From Bacteroidales bacterium (GTDB lineage Bacteria; Bacteroidota; Bacteroidia; Bacteroidales; UBA12077), in NCBI GenBank assembly GCA_028282785.1, contig JANQHE010000002.1, forward strand, positions 115,581 to 179,580: a stretch of 64,000 nt of DNA, in the 5' to 3' direction. Within the stretch, counting starts at the first letter, position 1. Each line of letters opens with the position of its first letter. Of this stretch, positions 50,097 through 58,438 are shown in pieces. The notes beneath the pieces are model-generated. The model was not told the origin of the DNA and ran no database searches. It saw only the letters and a program-made list of their open reading frames with translations. Made by a program: the position numbers and the translations under genes.

Positions 50097-50114
50097 ACAA
50101 CTGGCTCTTAGATG

Positions 50115-50219
50115 TTAGCCATTAGAGTATATAACTAATTGATATCAACTATAAAAAAGCTCTTAACCATTAATTATTAGATAGTAGTGCTAATAGCTAA
50201 TGGCTAAAAGCTAAAAGCT
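50115..50219. repeat. Intergenic AGCTAATGGCTAA-type short repeats with an 11-bp inverted pair
   Basis: TTAGCCATTAG (50115-50125) and CTAATGGCTAA (50197-50207); iterated GCTAAAAGCTAAAAGCT. Confidence 0.55.
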
Positions 50220-50226
50220 TAATAAA

Positions 50227-51000
50227 ATGAAAAAAGAACTGGAAGCATTTGACCGCCTGTTGGAAATTATGGACGAGTTAAGAGAAAAATGTCCGTGGGA
50301 CCGTAAGCAAACGCTGGAATCGTTACGAACGTTAACCATTGAGGAAACCTACGAACTAGCTGATGCCATCATAAATAATGACCTGAATGAGTTAAAAAAG
50401 GAATTGGGTGATTTGATGCTTCATATCGTGTTCTATGCTAAAATTGGTTCTGAAAAAAAGGCTTTTGATATTGCAGATATATTGGAAGGAATCAATGAAA
50501 AACTGATCCGGCGCCACCCTCACGTTTTTGGGGATGTTAAGGTCCAGGATCATAAAGAAGTGGAAGAAAACTGGGAAGAAATAAAGATGAAAGAAAAAGA
50601 CAGGAATAACTCGGTTTTATCGGGTGTTCCCGAATCGCTCCCCGCACTGGTCAAAGCAAACAGGATACAACAAAAAGTTCGTGGTGTTGGTTTCGATTGG
50701 GACGAACGTAGCCAGATTTGGGATAAGGTTAGGGAAGAATTAAACGAACTTCAGCACGAAGTGGAAACTGAGGACCAATCGAACGTGGAAGCCGAATTTG
50801 GGGATTTATTCTTCTCTTTGATAAACGCTGCTCGATTATATGATATTGATCCTGAAATTGCACTGGAACGTACCAATAAAAAATTTATCAAACGTTTTAA
50901 TTACCTGGAAGAACAAACCTTAAAAAAAGGGCGTTCGCTAAAAGAAATGAGCCTTGATGAAATGAATACGGTTTGGGAAGCCGCTAAGAAATTTGATTAA
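50227..51000 (+). CDS. mazG: Nucleoside triphosphate pyrophosphohydrolase MazG
   Basis: 257 aa; LREKCPWDRKQTLESLRTLTIEETYELADAI, duplicated EE(L/T)xEL...EFGDL. Confidence 0.95.
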   Translation: MKKELEAFDRLLEIMDELREKCPWDRKQTLESLRTLTIEETYELADAIINNDLNELKKELGDLMLHIVFYAKIGSEKKAFDIADILEGINEKLIRRHPHVFGDVKVQDHKEVEENWEEIKMKEKDRNNSVLSGVPESLPALVKANRIQQKVRGVGFDWDERSQIWDKVREELNELQHEVETEDQSNVEAEFGDLFFSLINAARLYDIDPEIALERTNKKFIKRFNYLEEQTLKKGRSLKEMSLDEMNTVWEAAKKFD

Positions 51001-52000
51001 TGAATCCTTGTATTCTTTCATCTGAGTTATACCATTTCTTGTATAGTTCAAATCCTTCTTCATTAGATATTTGAGGATAGTATCCCAAATTTTGTTTCGC
51101 TTTTTTAATTGACATGGTTAATGATTTTGACATATAACCAACTGAGAATCTTGTCAGTTGTGGTTTTTTATTCCCAAATGGCATGCTACTTATAAACTCA
51201 CTTGTTCCTGCTACCATTCTCGCCATAGAAGCAGATATATTTTTCGGATTAAATGGAAGATTAAAAATTTCTAAAACAATAGAAAACCATTCTTTGACCG
51301 TTAATGGTTCTCCATTGGAAATATTGTAAACCTGGTTCCATGCTTTTTCAGGCGCTGCCAAACAATCTATTACAGCTTGTGTTAAATTATCGATATAGGT
51401 TATATCAATTTTTGCACTGCCGCCATCAATTAGTGGAAACCGTTTTTGTTCAGACATTTTTAAAATTCTAGGTACAATGGTATTATCATATTGACCATAT
51501 ACTGCCCTGGGCCGGAGAATAATCGTTTTGAATCCATCTTTTTCCAGGTTTAATAATTCAGATTCTGCTATTAGCTTTGTCCTTCCGTAACCAAATTGTT
51601 TTCCGGGCAATGGCTCGGATTCCGAAATATCAAACCTATCTTTCCCCGAATAATAAACACTTGGGGTTGAAATAAAAATAATATTATTGATATTGTGCCG
51701 TTTACATGTGTTGATTACATTTCCGGTACCTATAACATTTGTTAGATAGAATTCTGAATATTTACCCCAATCAGCTGATTTACCGGCACAGTGAATTAAA
51801 AAATCCGCTTGAGTAAATACCTCTTTCAACTCATCTTGATTAAGAATATCTGCCTTCTTAAATGTTATTCCTGTCTTTTCTAATTGCTGCCCCACGTATT
51901 GCGAGCGTCCTGTTGCCAATACATCATACCCTTTTTTATGCAATGATTCTGCAAAATTTCTGCCGATAAAACCCGTTGCTCCTGTTATTATTATTTTCAT
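50984..52000 (-). CDS. NAD-dependent epimerase/dehydratase (extended SDR)
   Basis: 338 aa; KIIITGATGFIGRNFAESLHKKG, FGYGRTKLIAE (YxxxK). Confidence 0.93.
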   Translation of the reverse strand: MKIIITGATGFIGRNFAESLHKKGYDVLATGRSQYVGQQLEKTGITFKKADILNQDELKEVFTQADFLIHCAGKSADWGKYSEFYLTNVIGTGNVINTCKRHNINNIIFISTPSVYYSGKDRFDISESEPLPGKQFGYGRTKLIAESELLNLEKDGFKTIILRPRAVYGQYDNTIVPRILKMSEQKRFPLIDGGSAKIDITYIDNLTQAVIDCLAAPEKAWNQVYNISNGEPLTVKEWFSIVLEIFNLPFNPKNISASMARMVAGTSEFISSMPFGNKKPQLTRFSVGYMSKSLTMSIKKAKQNLGYYPQISNEEGFELYKKWYNSDERIQGFINQIS

Positions 52001-52032
52001 ATTTATTGGTATAACATGTTAATCATAACTAA

Positions 52033-53370
52033 TTACTCCACTTTGTAATTCACAAATTCTTCTATTAAATCTTTCGACCTGTTTACGAATTTCTCTATAT
52101 AGTTTTGTTGTATTATTTCATGGTTATAACTGATCGCAATACTTAACTCCCCCTTAAATGTTACAATGCTAATATACTTCTCCATGGTATCGGACTGAAT
52201 AAATGGAGGAATAATACCGGTTAATTCAAAGTTTGTTCCGGTAGTTTGAATATCAGCTACTCCTAAATTGGTTATAGTAAAGGCTGAGTTTACCCTATCG
52301 AGTTTTTTCTTTTTTAGGAAACTTCGTATTGATTTATCATTTCGCTGATTATGTTTATTCATAAACAAAGCATCAACAAATTTAGGGCTGAATAATCCCA
52401 TGATTTGAGAACGAAATAAGCTTTTTAACTTAAATTTCGATTTAAACTTTGCCTGAAACCTTTTTGTATTCTCCCAAAACGGTTTATTAAAATCATATTT
52501 AAATTTTAACCGGATTGCAGATACAAAATACCCTACTTTTTGTCCCGGATGTTTCTTTAGGTATTCCCTTAAATTAAAGGAAATGGTATAATCATTAGAA
52601 TATGCCAATTTTGGTAATAAGGTTTGCTGGCAATAAATAAATACCATTGTAAGAAATGAATTCACGGTAAGATGGTTATCCTTACATTGTTTTATTAACC
52701 TGCCTGTCAATTCTTTGCTTAGTTTATTGTGCGTCACTTGTGGAAATTGCTTATCCCAAAAACGCTGAAACATTTGCAGGTAATTCTTATTTGTTAATAA
52801 TACATCGCTATTTTTCCATTTCTTATTGATTTTATTAACAAATAGCTTTATAAGGAAGTTATCTAATTTTATAGGGATATTCTCAGTATCCATAAAAATT
52901 AACTCGGAATTTATAGTTTCCGGAGCCAAGTTGTTGTTAAGATACTTAAGTATATCTTCAATTAAATAAAACATGGATAGTCCATCACAAATCATGTGGT
53001 TACAAGTAATCAGTAGGATTGTTGATTCTTTTTGATATATTAAGTTGTACCTTACCAGTGAACCAAAGTTCAGGTTTAAGGGTTGTTTGAATTCAGACAA
53101 AACAATATCTTTTAATTTTTGATTTTTATAAATATTAATTATGGGTTTGTATTCTCGATCAAAACTAAACCAGGCGTTATTACCGGTATCTATTGATATT
53201 TTAGCTTTTAATAAAAGGTGTTTACTTACAAGCAGCACCAATGCTTTCTCCAATTGCTCTGCGGTAATCATTCCATATATCTCAAATGCCATTAAAATAT
53301 TTGCATTGGGCATTGAAACAAAATTACGGGGTACACCTGATATTTTCTTTTTTGTTATGTTAACGTTCAT
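52033..53370 (-). CDS. Condensation-domain-like acyltransferase (stand-alone, HxxxDG)
   Basis: 445 aa; LLITCNHMICDGLSMFYLIEDILKYLN carries HxxxDG; overall layout of BAHD/condensation/alcohol O-acetyltransferase-type proteins. Confidence 0.8.
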   Translation of the reverse strand: MNVNITKKKISGVPRNFVSMPNANILMAFEIYGMITAEQLEKALVLLVSKHLLLKAKISIDTGNNAWFSFDREYKPIINIYKNQKLKDIVLSEFKQPLNLNFGSLVRYNLIYQKESTILLITCNHMICDGLSMFYLIEDILKYLNNNLAPETINSELIFMDTENIPIKLDNFLIKLFVNKINKKWKNSDVLLTNKNYLQMFQRFWDKQFPQVTHNKLSKELTGRLIKQCKDNHLTVNSFLTMVFIYCQQTLLPKLAYSNDYTISFNLREYLKKHPGQKVGYFVSAIRLKFKYDFNKPFWENTKRFQAKFKSKFKLKSLFRSQIMGLFSPKFVDALFMNKHNQRNDKSIRSFLKKKKLDRVNSAFTITNLGVADIQTTGTNFELTGIIPPFIQSDTMEKYISIVTFKGELSIAISYNHEIIQQNYIEKFVNRSKDLIEEFVNYKVE

Positions 53371-53448
53371 ATGTTTTTATTTTAATAGTAGTTTATTCCA
53401 AAATTTCCATCAACTTTTTTATTATGTGATGTCTTATTTATTTATTAG

Positions 53449-53461
53449 ATAACACTGTTAT
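53449..53461. promoter_or_regulatory. Putative TetR operator copy 1 (upstream of the acyltransferase gene)
   Basis: ATAACACTGTTAT, 6+1+6 palindrome. Confidence 0.65.
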
Positions 53462-53478
53462 GTAAAAAGTTAAAAAAA

Positions 53479-54108
53479 TTATATATCAACTAAAGCTTTC
53501 CATCCTTTATACAAGAATTGAGTAAATTCTTTTTCCATAATCAACATTTCTTCTTTAGATTTATTCTGTTTAATCATTTCTCGTATTAAATTGATATTAA
53601 AGCTTGCAAAATTTCTTATAAAGAACTCAGAAACAACCTCTCCTTGAAATTCTGAAGTTCGTTTAAAGTTTCTGAAAATCCTTATCCCCCTGTCTGTAGC
53701 CCTTTGTATTATATCCTCTTTGAAACTTTCCAATAAGGAACCATTGGATTTAAAGAACAACAAGTTTAACTCATCCCTGTATTGCTCTGTTAAGCTTATA
53801 AATAGCCTATACCCCCTGTTTAACCAAGTACTGTACGAAATATCCATTGAGTTCAGGCCTTCACGTATTTCTTCATCCGTTGCATTTTCTGCCTGGTTAA
53901 AACGGTTCTCAAACCAAATAATTACCGGGTTAACCAACGCTCGAAATATTTCATCTTTATTTTTAAAATACGTATAGATAGTTCCGGTAGTACCATTTAT
54001 TTTTTGAGCGATATTTCGTAACGAAGCGTCTTTAAAGCCTAAATTAAGAAACTCATTCTTAGCTACCTGCAGGATTAACTCTCTTTTTTTATCGCTTTTA
54101 ATTTTCAT
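53479..54108 (-). CDS. TetR-family transcriptional regulator
   Basis: 209 aa; REILQVAKNEFLNLGFKDASLRNIAQKINGTTGTIYTYFKNKDEIFRALV-type HTH. Confidence 0.95.
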   Translation of the reverse strand: MKIKSDKKRELILQVAKNEFLNLGFKDASLRNIAQKINGTTGTIYTYFKNKDEIFRALVNPVIIWFENRFNQAENATDEEIREGLNSMDISYSTWLNRGYRLFISLTEQYRDELNLLFFKSNGSLLESFKEDIIQRATDRGIRIFRNFKRTSEFQGEVVSEFFIRNFASFNINLIREMIKQNKSKEEMLIMEKEFTQFLYKGWKALVDI

Positions 54109-54109
54109 T

Positions 54110-54126
54110 AAATAACACTGTTATTT
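54110..54126. promoter_or_regulatory. Putative TetR operator copy 2 (immediately upstream of tetR start)
   Basis: AAATAACACTGTTATTT, 8+1+8 perfect palindrome; contains the 13-mer ATAACACTGTTAT of copy 1. Confidence 0.7.
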
Positions 54127-54212
54127 TTACAAATATATAAAAATTCTAACTATAAATAACGATTAGAATACCTAATTTAGCTAGATTTGAAATCAGCTTT
54201 AATCTAAACTCA

Positions 54213-54683
54213 ATGAAATACAACGAAATACTAAAACGCCTTGCACCGTGCGGACTAAGTTGCGAAAAATGTTTTGCCAATGCAAACGGACACATTCAAT
54301 ATCATAGTTCTCAATTAAAAAAATATTTGGGTGAATTCGATCAATATGCTGAACGTTTTGTCGATTTGGTTGGTGAACCCTCCTTTAAAAACTATCATGA
54401 GTTTAAAGAACTTTTAAATTATTTTATAGAAGTTGACTGCCCTGGATGCCGCGAAACCAATTGCCAACTCTTTAAAGCCTGCAATGTTAAAAACTGTTAC
54501 AAAGAAAAACAAGTTGATTTCTGTTTCCAATGTACTGAATTCCCTTGTGAAAAAACAGGCTTTGATGAACACTTGAAAAAACGTTGGGTAAAAATGCAAC
54601 AACGCATGAAAAAAATTGGTATTGAAAGATTCTACGAAGAAACAAAAGATGATCCTCGCTACGTAAAAGTAAAAGTGAATTAG
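54213..54683 (+). CDS. DUF3795-like Cys-rich protein
   Basis: 156 aa; APCGLSCEKCFA...CPGCRETNCQLFKACNVKNCYKEKQVDFCFQCTEFPCEK. Confidence 0.85.
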   Translation: MKYNEILKRLAPCGLSCEKCFANANGHIQYHSSQLKKYLGEFDQYAERFVDLVGEPSFKNYHEFKELLNYFIEVDCPGCRETNCQLFKACNVKNCYKEKQVDFCFQCTEFPCEKTGFDEHLKKRWVKMQQRMKKIGIERFYEETKDDPRYVKVKVN

Positions 54684-54764
54684 CCATTACTTAAAAAACC
54701 ATTCGTTAATTCTATTAAAGATAATTTTAACAAAAAATGTCAGACCAAGTTTTGTCTCACTCAC

Positions 54765-55338
54765 TTAATCAAGCCTATTTTTCTTTCTTAGTCGGGATAA
54801 TGTTGCTATATCAATGCCTAAGAATGAAACTATATGGCTAAGTGGGGCTATCTTAACCACTTCAGGGTCTTTTTTACAAAATTCCTTGTATCGTTCAATT
54901 GCTTTGTTGGTTTGAAACTGTATTTACCGATCTAATAATTCATTATTTTTAATTTCGGTAACCCCTTTACAAGTATACTGCCACAAAGGTGCCTTATTAT
55001 ATAATTCTGTAAATTCTTCCGATGAAGTTGTGATTAATTCAGTTCGTTCATAAGTTATTATATTTTCTCTTGCCGGGATTCCTTCATTAAAGCTATAAGG
55101 TATTATTACCACGGTTCCTCTCTTAAAAAACTGTAGAGTAACTTCTTAATAATCCCTCCTTTACAAAACCCAGTTTATTTGCAATTTGACCCTCTTTTAC
55201 AAAAAGTTGTTTGCTCTCTAAAGCCTCAATTTTAAAATACTCTTTTGTGATATCCCAGTCGGAATCAGACAAATTGAATTGCTTTTGTAAAATATCTCGA
55301 AACTCTTGCATATTAACCATATATTTTCCGGAAATCAT
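54765..55338 (-). pseudogene. Crp/Fnr-family regulator, disrupted by a frameshift and an in-frame TAA
   Basis: ORFs 55123..55338 and 54924..55112 plus read-through IQFQTNKAIERYKEFCKKDPEVVKIAPLSHIVSFLGIDIATLSRLRKKNRLD* together make one Crp/Fnr protein. Confidence 0.82.
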
Positions 55339-55471
55339 TTAATTTAGATTGCGTTTACTATAATTTAAATCAAGTTAATTTAATATAGGGTAATATATAT
55401 TTTTCAGAAACTTAGCCTGTTTTTTGTACAGGAGGGATTATTAAGTAAAACTCTATTTCTCCAATAATATA

Positions 55472-56959
55472 TTATTGATAATCACATGATATTTTTTTAC
55501 TGTTTCCAACACTTCTTACAGTTGTTTCGCCATATACGGAACCATTATAGCTCTGTTCAAATGTAATGTACCAGAATTTACAATCTCCGTTGTTTAATTT
55601 AAATGCAACAACAGTATTTAAAGCTCTGCTCAGAATTTCACCTGTAATTTCATGCCTATAATGATACCACTCGCTACTTCTGATATTTATTTTTATGATC
55701 TTTTTGTTTGATTCCCATCCGGCATTTTGCAATACTTTTTCCATTGAGTCTTCTATAACTTTATTTCTCATATTTGCCTCAGGTAACTCCGAGGAATGGG
55801 TTTCTTCAACTATATATTTCTGGGCAAGATTTAATAAAATGCCTTCTCCATCTGCCAAATCAATTTCAAACCCACCTTCAATTATTCGTTTATTCCAATT
55901 TGTTCCGCTTTCCATACCCGAAACTCTGATCTTTACATTATGAGTTGAAGGGGATATATCTGATAGCGCTTTAGCTATTTTTTGTGGACCATCATATTGT
56001 TTATTATGATTGGGATTAGGAAGGATTTCAAGTATAATATATGATTTTTCTTCATTAAGTTCACGCTTACTTACCACAGTTTGATATGCCAAAGCATTAC
56101 TCTCATCTATAAACACTTCTATATTTAGGTTGACTGTATTTGAAGCGCCCATAATATTTTTCAGACTTTGCTTTAAATAAGCTATTGCATATATTTCTTC
56201 TCCTACCTTAAACTGATCTTTAACAGACGATAATTCTTCTTCTCCTACATTAGTTTCTTTATTAAAAAAAACAATTTTGCCTGCATTCTTTTTATGAAAA
56301 TCGCTTGTAAATGCTTTTGCAAAATATTCCTCCCCGATCTCATTATACAATGCTTTTACTTCTAAATAAATCGATTGGAGGGTTTCATCTTCCGGGAAAA
56401 TCAAGGTTGTGGACTGTGAAAGTTGTTTAGCAGCATCAGCGTATTCAAAAGCCTGTAATTTATTCTCTGCCCTTAATTCTTTTGCCTTTTTCACAAACCA
56501 CTCAATACCTGGCTTTATGTCTGATTCAAGTTTTTTTGAATACCGCTCATGAAATGATAAGATTCTATTGTAACGATTTTTTTCAGAATTGTAACTTTGA
56601 TCAAAATTCCATCCTTTATCATTTAAGAACTTTATGGTGTTTTGATAATCCAGTTCATTAGCTGCTTTTAAATGAGACGAGCTTTCAACAGTGCCTTCCA
56701 ATATATTTATACAAAAATACTTAGTTTTTATAAAATCCAGGTAATCTTGATCAACCAATACCTGCTGTTCATTTGCGGTCTTAGTTTGATCCTCTTCATG
56801 CCCTTTGGAACCTTGTTTTCCCAGTTTCGAATTATTTACATTCTCTTTAATTGTTTTTTTCGTTTTAGTTTTTAGCTGTTTTATATTTTGTGCAGTTGAA
56901 AATACGGGAATCCACATAATAAATATAAATACAACTGCTCTCCAAGTTTTTCGTTTCAT
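55472..56959 (-). CDS. Secreted protein of unknown function
   Basis: 495 aa; signal peptide WRAVVFIFIMWIPVFSTAQ; no recognised domain. Confidence 0.8.
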   Translation of the reverse strand: MKRKTWRAVVFIFIMWIPVFSTAQNIKQLKTKTKKTIKENVNNSKLGKQGSKGHEEDQTKTANEQQVLVDQDYLDFIKTKYFCINILEGTVESSSHLKAANELDYQNTIKFLNDKGWNFDQSYNSEKNRYNRILSFHERYSKKLESDIKPGIEWFVKKAKELRAENKLQAFEYADAAKQLSQSTTLIFPEDETLQSIYLEVKALYNEIGEEYFAKAFTSDFHKKNAGKIVFFNKETNVGEEELSSVKDQFKVGEEIYAIAYLKQSLKNIMGASNTVNLNIEVFIDESNALAYQTVVSKRELNEEKSYIILEILPNPNHNKQYDGPQKIAKALSDISPSTHNVKIRVSGMESGTNWNKRIIEGGFEIDLADGEGILLNLAQKYIVEETHSSELPEANMRNKVIEDSMEKVLQNAGWESNKKIIKINIRSSEWYHYRHEITGEILSRALNTVVAFKLNNGDCKFWYITFEQSYNGSVYGETTVRSVGNSKKISCDYQ

Positions 56960-57026
56960 AATTTTTATTTAAAATTCATTAAACTTAATTTTATTGGAGG
57001 CAAATATCCTATCTTTTGAAAAAAAC

Positions 57027-57050
57027 TTTTTTTGACAATTGTCAAAAAAA
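57027..57050. promoter_or_regulatory. 24-bp perfect palindrome upstream of 55472..56959
   Basis: TTTTTTTGACAATTGTCAAAAAAA, about 68 bp upstream of the start codon. Confidence 0.6.
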
Positions 57051-57195
57051 ACATAAAATGTTAAATAAAATTATATTCTGCTATATGTATTGACTTTTTG
57101 TAAACAATATGTTTTTTGACTTCTTAACCTTAATAAAACTAATAACCCTATTAAACTTTATATCTTAATCTTTAACCGGTGCAATTCTTATGTAT

Positions 57196-58425
57196 TTAAT
57201 TTGTTACTATTATTTTTTTTGTTATGGAATGTTTTTTGGTCAATATTTTAATATAATATATCCCAAAGGGTAAATCACTAACATTGTATTTTGTCAAGTT
57301 CTTCCCATGACTAATCAACATTCCTGTCTCCGAATAAATCCTGACGTTGTACTCTTTAAATGGTGTTCCAATAAAAATGATATCATTAGCCGGATTAGGA
57401 TAAATTTTAATATTAATACCAGATTCGGCCTTGCCTATCATTGTACTAAAGTTTTTTCCATAATTCCAAACGCCGTTACCTAATTGTGAAAACATCTCAG
57501 TATTACGAATGCCTAACCGAACAATATGATTATAAACCTTAAGTTCATTGATTTGATAATTGCCATCAAGCCCCGGACAATGGGTAAGTTTCTTCCAACC
57601 GGTTAAATTATCATTTTTATAAACGGTAAAATATATAGCAGTGTCAGAAGCAGCATAAATCGTATCTCCTGAGACATCCAAAAAATAAATCCTATAAAAA
57701 TCATCATTTAGTCCCTGATCGGTAATTGGCCGCCATACGTATTCATCGTATTTAGATATAAACAAACCTTGTTCTGTTGCTAAAAGTATATCCTCCTCTA
57801 GTAAAATATAATCTGAAGAAAAAACATTTTTAATTCCTATTGCTTTCCAGTCTTTTCCCAAATTATATGAAACTAAAAGTCCGGAAAACAACTCATTAGC
57901 ATATAACACCTTATCTTGTTTCTTGTAATTATATTTATAGGCATCCCAATTGTAGTACTCATGATTCCATGTTTTACCATAATCTGTTGAACGTGCATAT
58001 TCATATACAGAACAACCGGTAGACAAACAAATAACAGAATCTATAGCAATAATATCAGTAGCCCCCCTAACATACGATGTGGGAGTCCATGAATTCCCAA
58101 AATCAAGAGAATAATAAATATTCCCTCCTGTACAATCTCCAACTGTTATATAAATCGTATCATTATTTTCTGTTATTGAATACACATGCTTTATAACTTC
58201 ATTTATCCCACTATTGGAGTCTTGCCAGGTTTTGCCGTTATCACATGAACTATAAATACCATAATTATAAGTACCGGCAAAAAGTTTTCCTGAGGAACAC
58301 TTAAAAAATGTGCATACATTTATCGTATCAATTCCATCAGATTTTTCCCAATTGTACTGAGAATAACTTTTATTCGCTATTATGTTAACTATAATAGTTA
58401 AAATCAAAATAACTATTCTATTCAT
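57196..58425 (-). CDS. Secreted BNR-type repeat protein with type IX secretion C-terminal sorting domain
   Basis: 409 aa; SCDNGKTWQDSN / SLDFGNSWTPTS / STDYGKTWNHE repeats; C-terminal IKIYPNPANDIIFIG...LPFGIYYIKILTKKHSITKKIIV. Confidence 0.88.
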   Translation of the reverse strand: MNRIVILILTIIVNIIANKSYSQYNWEKSDGIDTINVCTFFKCSSGKLFAGTYNYGIYSSCDNGKTWQDSNSGINEVIKHVYSITENNDTIYITVGDCTGGNIYYSLDFGNSWTPTSYVRGATDIIAIDSVICLSTGCSVYEYARSTDYGKTWNHEYYNWDAYKYNYKKQDKVLYANELFSGLLVSYNLGKDWKAIGIKNVFSSDYILLEEDILLATEQGLFISKYDEYVWRPITDQGLNDDFYRIYFLDVSGDTIYAASDTAIYFTVYKNDNLTGWKKLTHCPGLDGNYQINELKVYNHIVRLGIRNTEMFSQLGNGVWNYGKNFSTMIGKAESGINIKIYPNPANDIIFIGTPFKEYNVRIYSETGMLISHGKNLTKYNVSDLPFGIYYIKILTKKHSITKKIIVTN

Positions 58426-58438
58426 AACAAATATCGTT

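Noticed and set aside
50115-50219. CRISPR array
   Set aside because: Repeats are short, irregular and without spacers of constant length; no cas genes in the window.
52001-52032. ATAACATGTTAAT as a third TetR operator
   Set aside because: Lacks the central base and the last half-site position of the other two copies; not strong enough to list as a feature.
54414-54687. Minus-strand ORFs 54414..54602 and 54487..54687
   Set aside because: Antisense to the DUF3795-like gene; no independent support.
54924-55112. ORF 54924..55112 as an independent small gene
   Set aside because: It is the middle of a frameshifted Crp/Fnr pseudogene.
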